A stretch of 64,000 bases of DNA from Bacillus multifaciens (GTDB taxonomy: Bacteria > Bacillota > Bacilli > Bacillales > Bacillaceae_G), in NCBI RefSeq assembly GCF_030756675.1, contig NZ_JAVBXD010000002.1:124001-188000 (forward strand), in the 5' to 3' direction. A program made the translations under genes and the position numbers. This document shows positions 63,382 through 64,000 of the stretch, piece after piece (the stretch's first letter is position 1; every line of letters begins with the position of its first letter). The notes under the pieces are model-generated. The model was given only the letters and a program-made list of their open reading frames with translations, was not told the DNA's origin and ran no database searches.

Positions 63382-64000
63382 ATGAGTGTTCTTGAAGTAA
63401 AAGGTTTGACAAAGGTGTATCAATCAAAAGGATCGGTAACAACGACAGCGCTAAATAATATTAACTTTAAAATTGAAGAAGGTGAATTTGTCGGCATTAT
63501 GGGACCATCAGGAAGCGGAAAAACAACGCTTTTAAATTTATTAGCAACCATTGATAAGCCGACATCAGGTCACGTTTATATGAACGGTGAAGAAATTAGT
63601 CAAATGCGTGCTGCTAAACTTGCAGCGTTTCGCCGTACACATTTAGGATTTATTTTCCAAGATTTCAACTTGCTTGATACGTTATCCATTAAGGAAAATA
63701 TCATATTGCCACTAGTAATGGCAAATCGTCCTGTGAAAGAAATTGATGCGAAAGTATTAGAAATTGCAAAGTTTTTAAACATAGAAGAAATTTTACATAA
63801 AAAAGTGTACGAAGTATCGGGTGGTCAGCAGCAGCGTGCGGCAGCAGCACGTGCTATCATTCATCAGCCAACTTTAATTTTAGCTGACGAACCGACGGGA
63901 AACTTAGACTCTAAATCAGCAAAATCATTGATGGGTGCTCTGCAGGAACTTCATGAAGAGAAGAAAGTGACGATTGCGATGGTAACGCATGATCCTGTTG
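63382..64000 (+). CDS. ABC transporter ATP-binding protein, BceA type, 3' end outside window
   Basis: First 206 codons of a MacB/BceA-type ATPase; no stop is reached before the window ends. Walker A GPSGSGKTTLL, Q-loop GFIFQDFNLL, signature VSGGQQQRAAAARAI and Walker B LILADEPTGNLDS are all present. AGGGGGA precedes the ATG. A large BceB-type permease should follow outside the window. The module would confer resistance to a cell-wall-active peptide, an inference from the family. Confidence 0.92.
   Translation, partial: MSVLEVKGLTKVYQSKGSVTTTALNNINFKIEEGEFVGIMGPSGSGKTTLLNLLATIDKPTSGHVYMNGEEISQMRAAKLAAFRRTHLGFIFQDFNLLDTLSIKENIILPLVMANRPVKEIDAKVLEIAKFLNIEEILHKKVYEVSGGQQQRAAAARAIIHQPTLILADEPTGNLDSKSAKSLMGALQELHEEKKVTIAMVTHDPV

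Noticed and set aside
1-64000. CRISPR arrays, prophage or toxin-antitoxin loci
   Set aside because: No regularly spaced repeats, cas genes, integrases, structural phage genes or recognisable toxin-antitoxin pairs were seen.

Overview
The window is a chromosomal segment of a Bacillus cereus group bacterium. Gene order follows the Bacillus subtilis core sdhAB-ysmA-gerE-racE-gerM-rph-ysnAB-ysoA-tig-clpX-lonBA-ysxC-hemAXCDBL-spoVID-ysxE-valS-folC-spoIIB-maf-radC-mreBCD-minCD-spoIVFAB-rplU-ysxB-rpmA-spo0B-obg. Two copies of a bcr1-type repeat flanked by TTTAT, an AT-rich base composition and strong GGAGG-type ribosome binding sites fit the same group. Several protein sequences look somewhat diverged from what I remember of B. 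cereus and B. anthracis, so a more distant member of the group is possible; this was not tested.

Layout. 1-9.4 kb: end of the succinate dehydrogenase operon, a thioesterase, a VanY-type carboxypeptidase, a MotPS-type flagellar stator pair, an acid phosphatase lipoprotein and a NatAB-like ABC exporter. 9.5-11.6 kb: an Rrf2 regulator, an NAD(P)-binding protein with a double palindromic operator, a PspC protein and gerE. 11.6-18.1 kb: racE and, on the minus strand, a nitrite reductase operon nirB-nirD-cobA/hemD-sirB-sirC that couples the enzyme to synthesis of its siroheme; its promoter carries a perfect FNR-type site at the class II distance. 18.6-21.7 kb: gerM, rph, ysnA, ysnB. 21.8-24.7 kb: tRNA-Gly and a tRNA-Arg(UCU) split in its anticodon by a 287-nt group I intron, then a patch of small unknown genes, a remnant and a bcr1 repeat. 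24.7-33.8 kb: protein quality control (tig, clpX, lonB, lonA) and ysxC. 34.3-40.7 kb: heme operon hemAXCDBL, with a 183-bp MITE inserted exactly at the hemX stop codon. 41-49 kb: spore coat genes, T-box controlled valS, folC, spoIIB. 49.5-56.6 kb: maf, radC, cell shape and division-site genes, and the spoIVF pro-sigma-K processing pair. 57-61.4 kb: an RNase E/G-type gene absent from this place in B. subtilis, the L21-Prp-L27 ribosomal unit, spo0B and obg. 61.5-64 kb: a Bce-type two-component system and the start of its ABC transporter, truncated by the window edge.

The most unusual content is between the genes: the tRNA-Arg intron, two MITE families with intact 8-bp target duplications, bcr1 copies with compensatory changes in their stems, and a ~190-bp repeat present in seven copies, twice as tandem dimers, one of which supplies the terminator of the heme operon.
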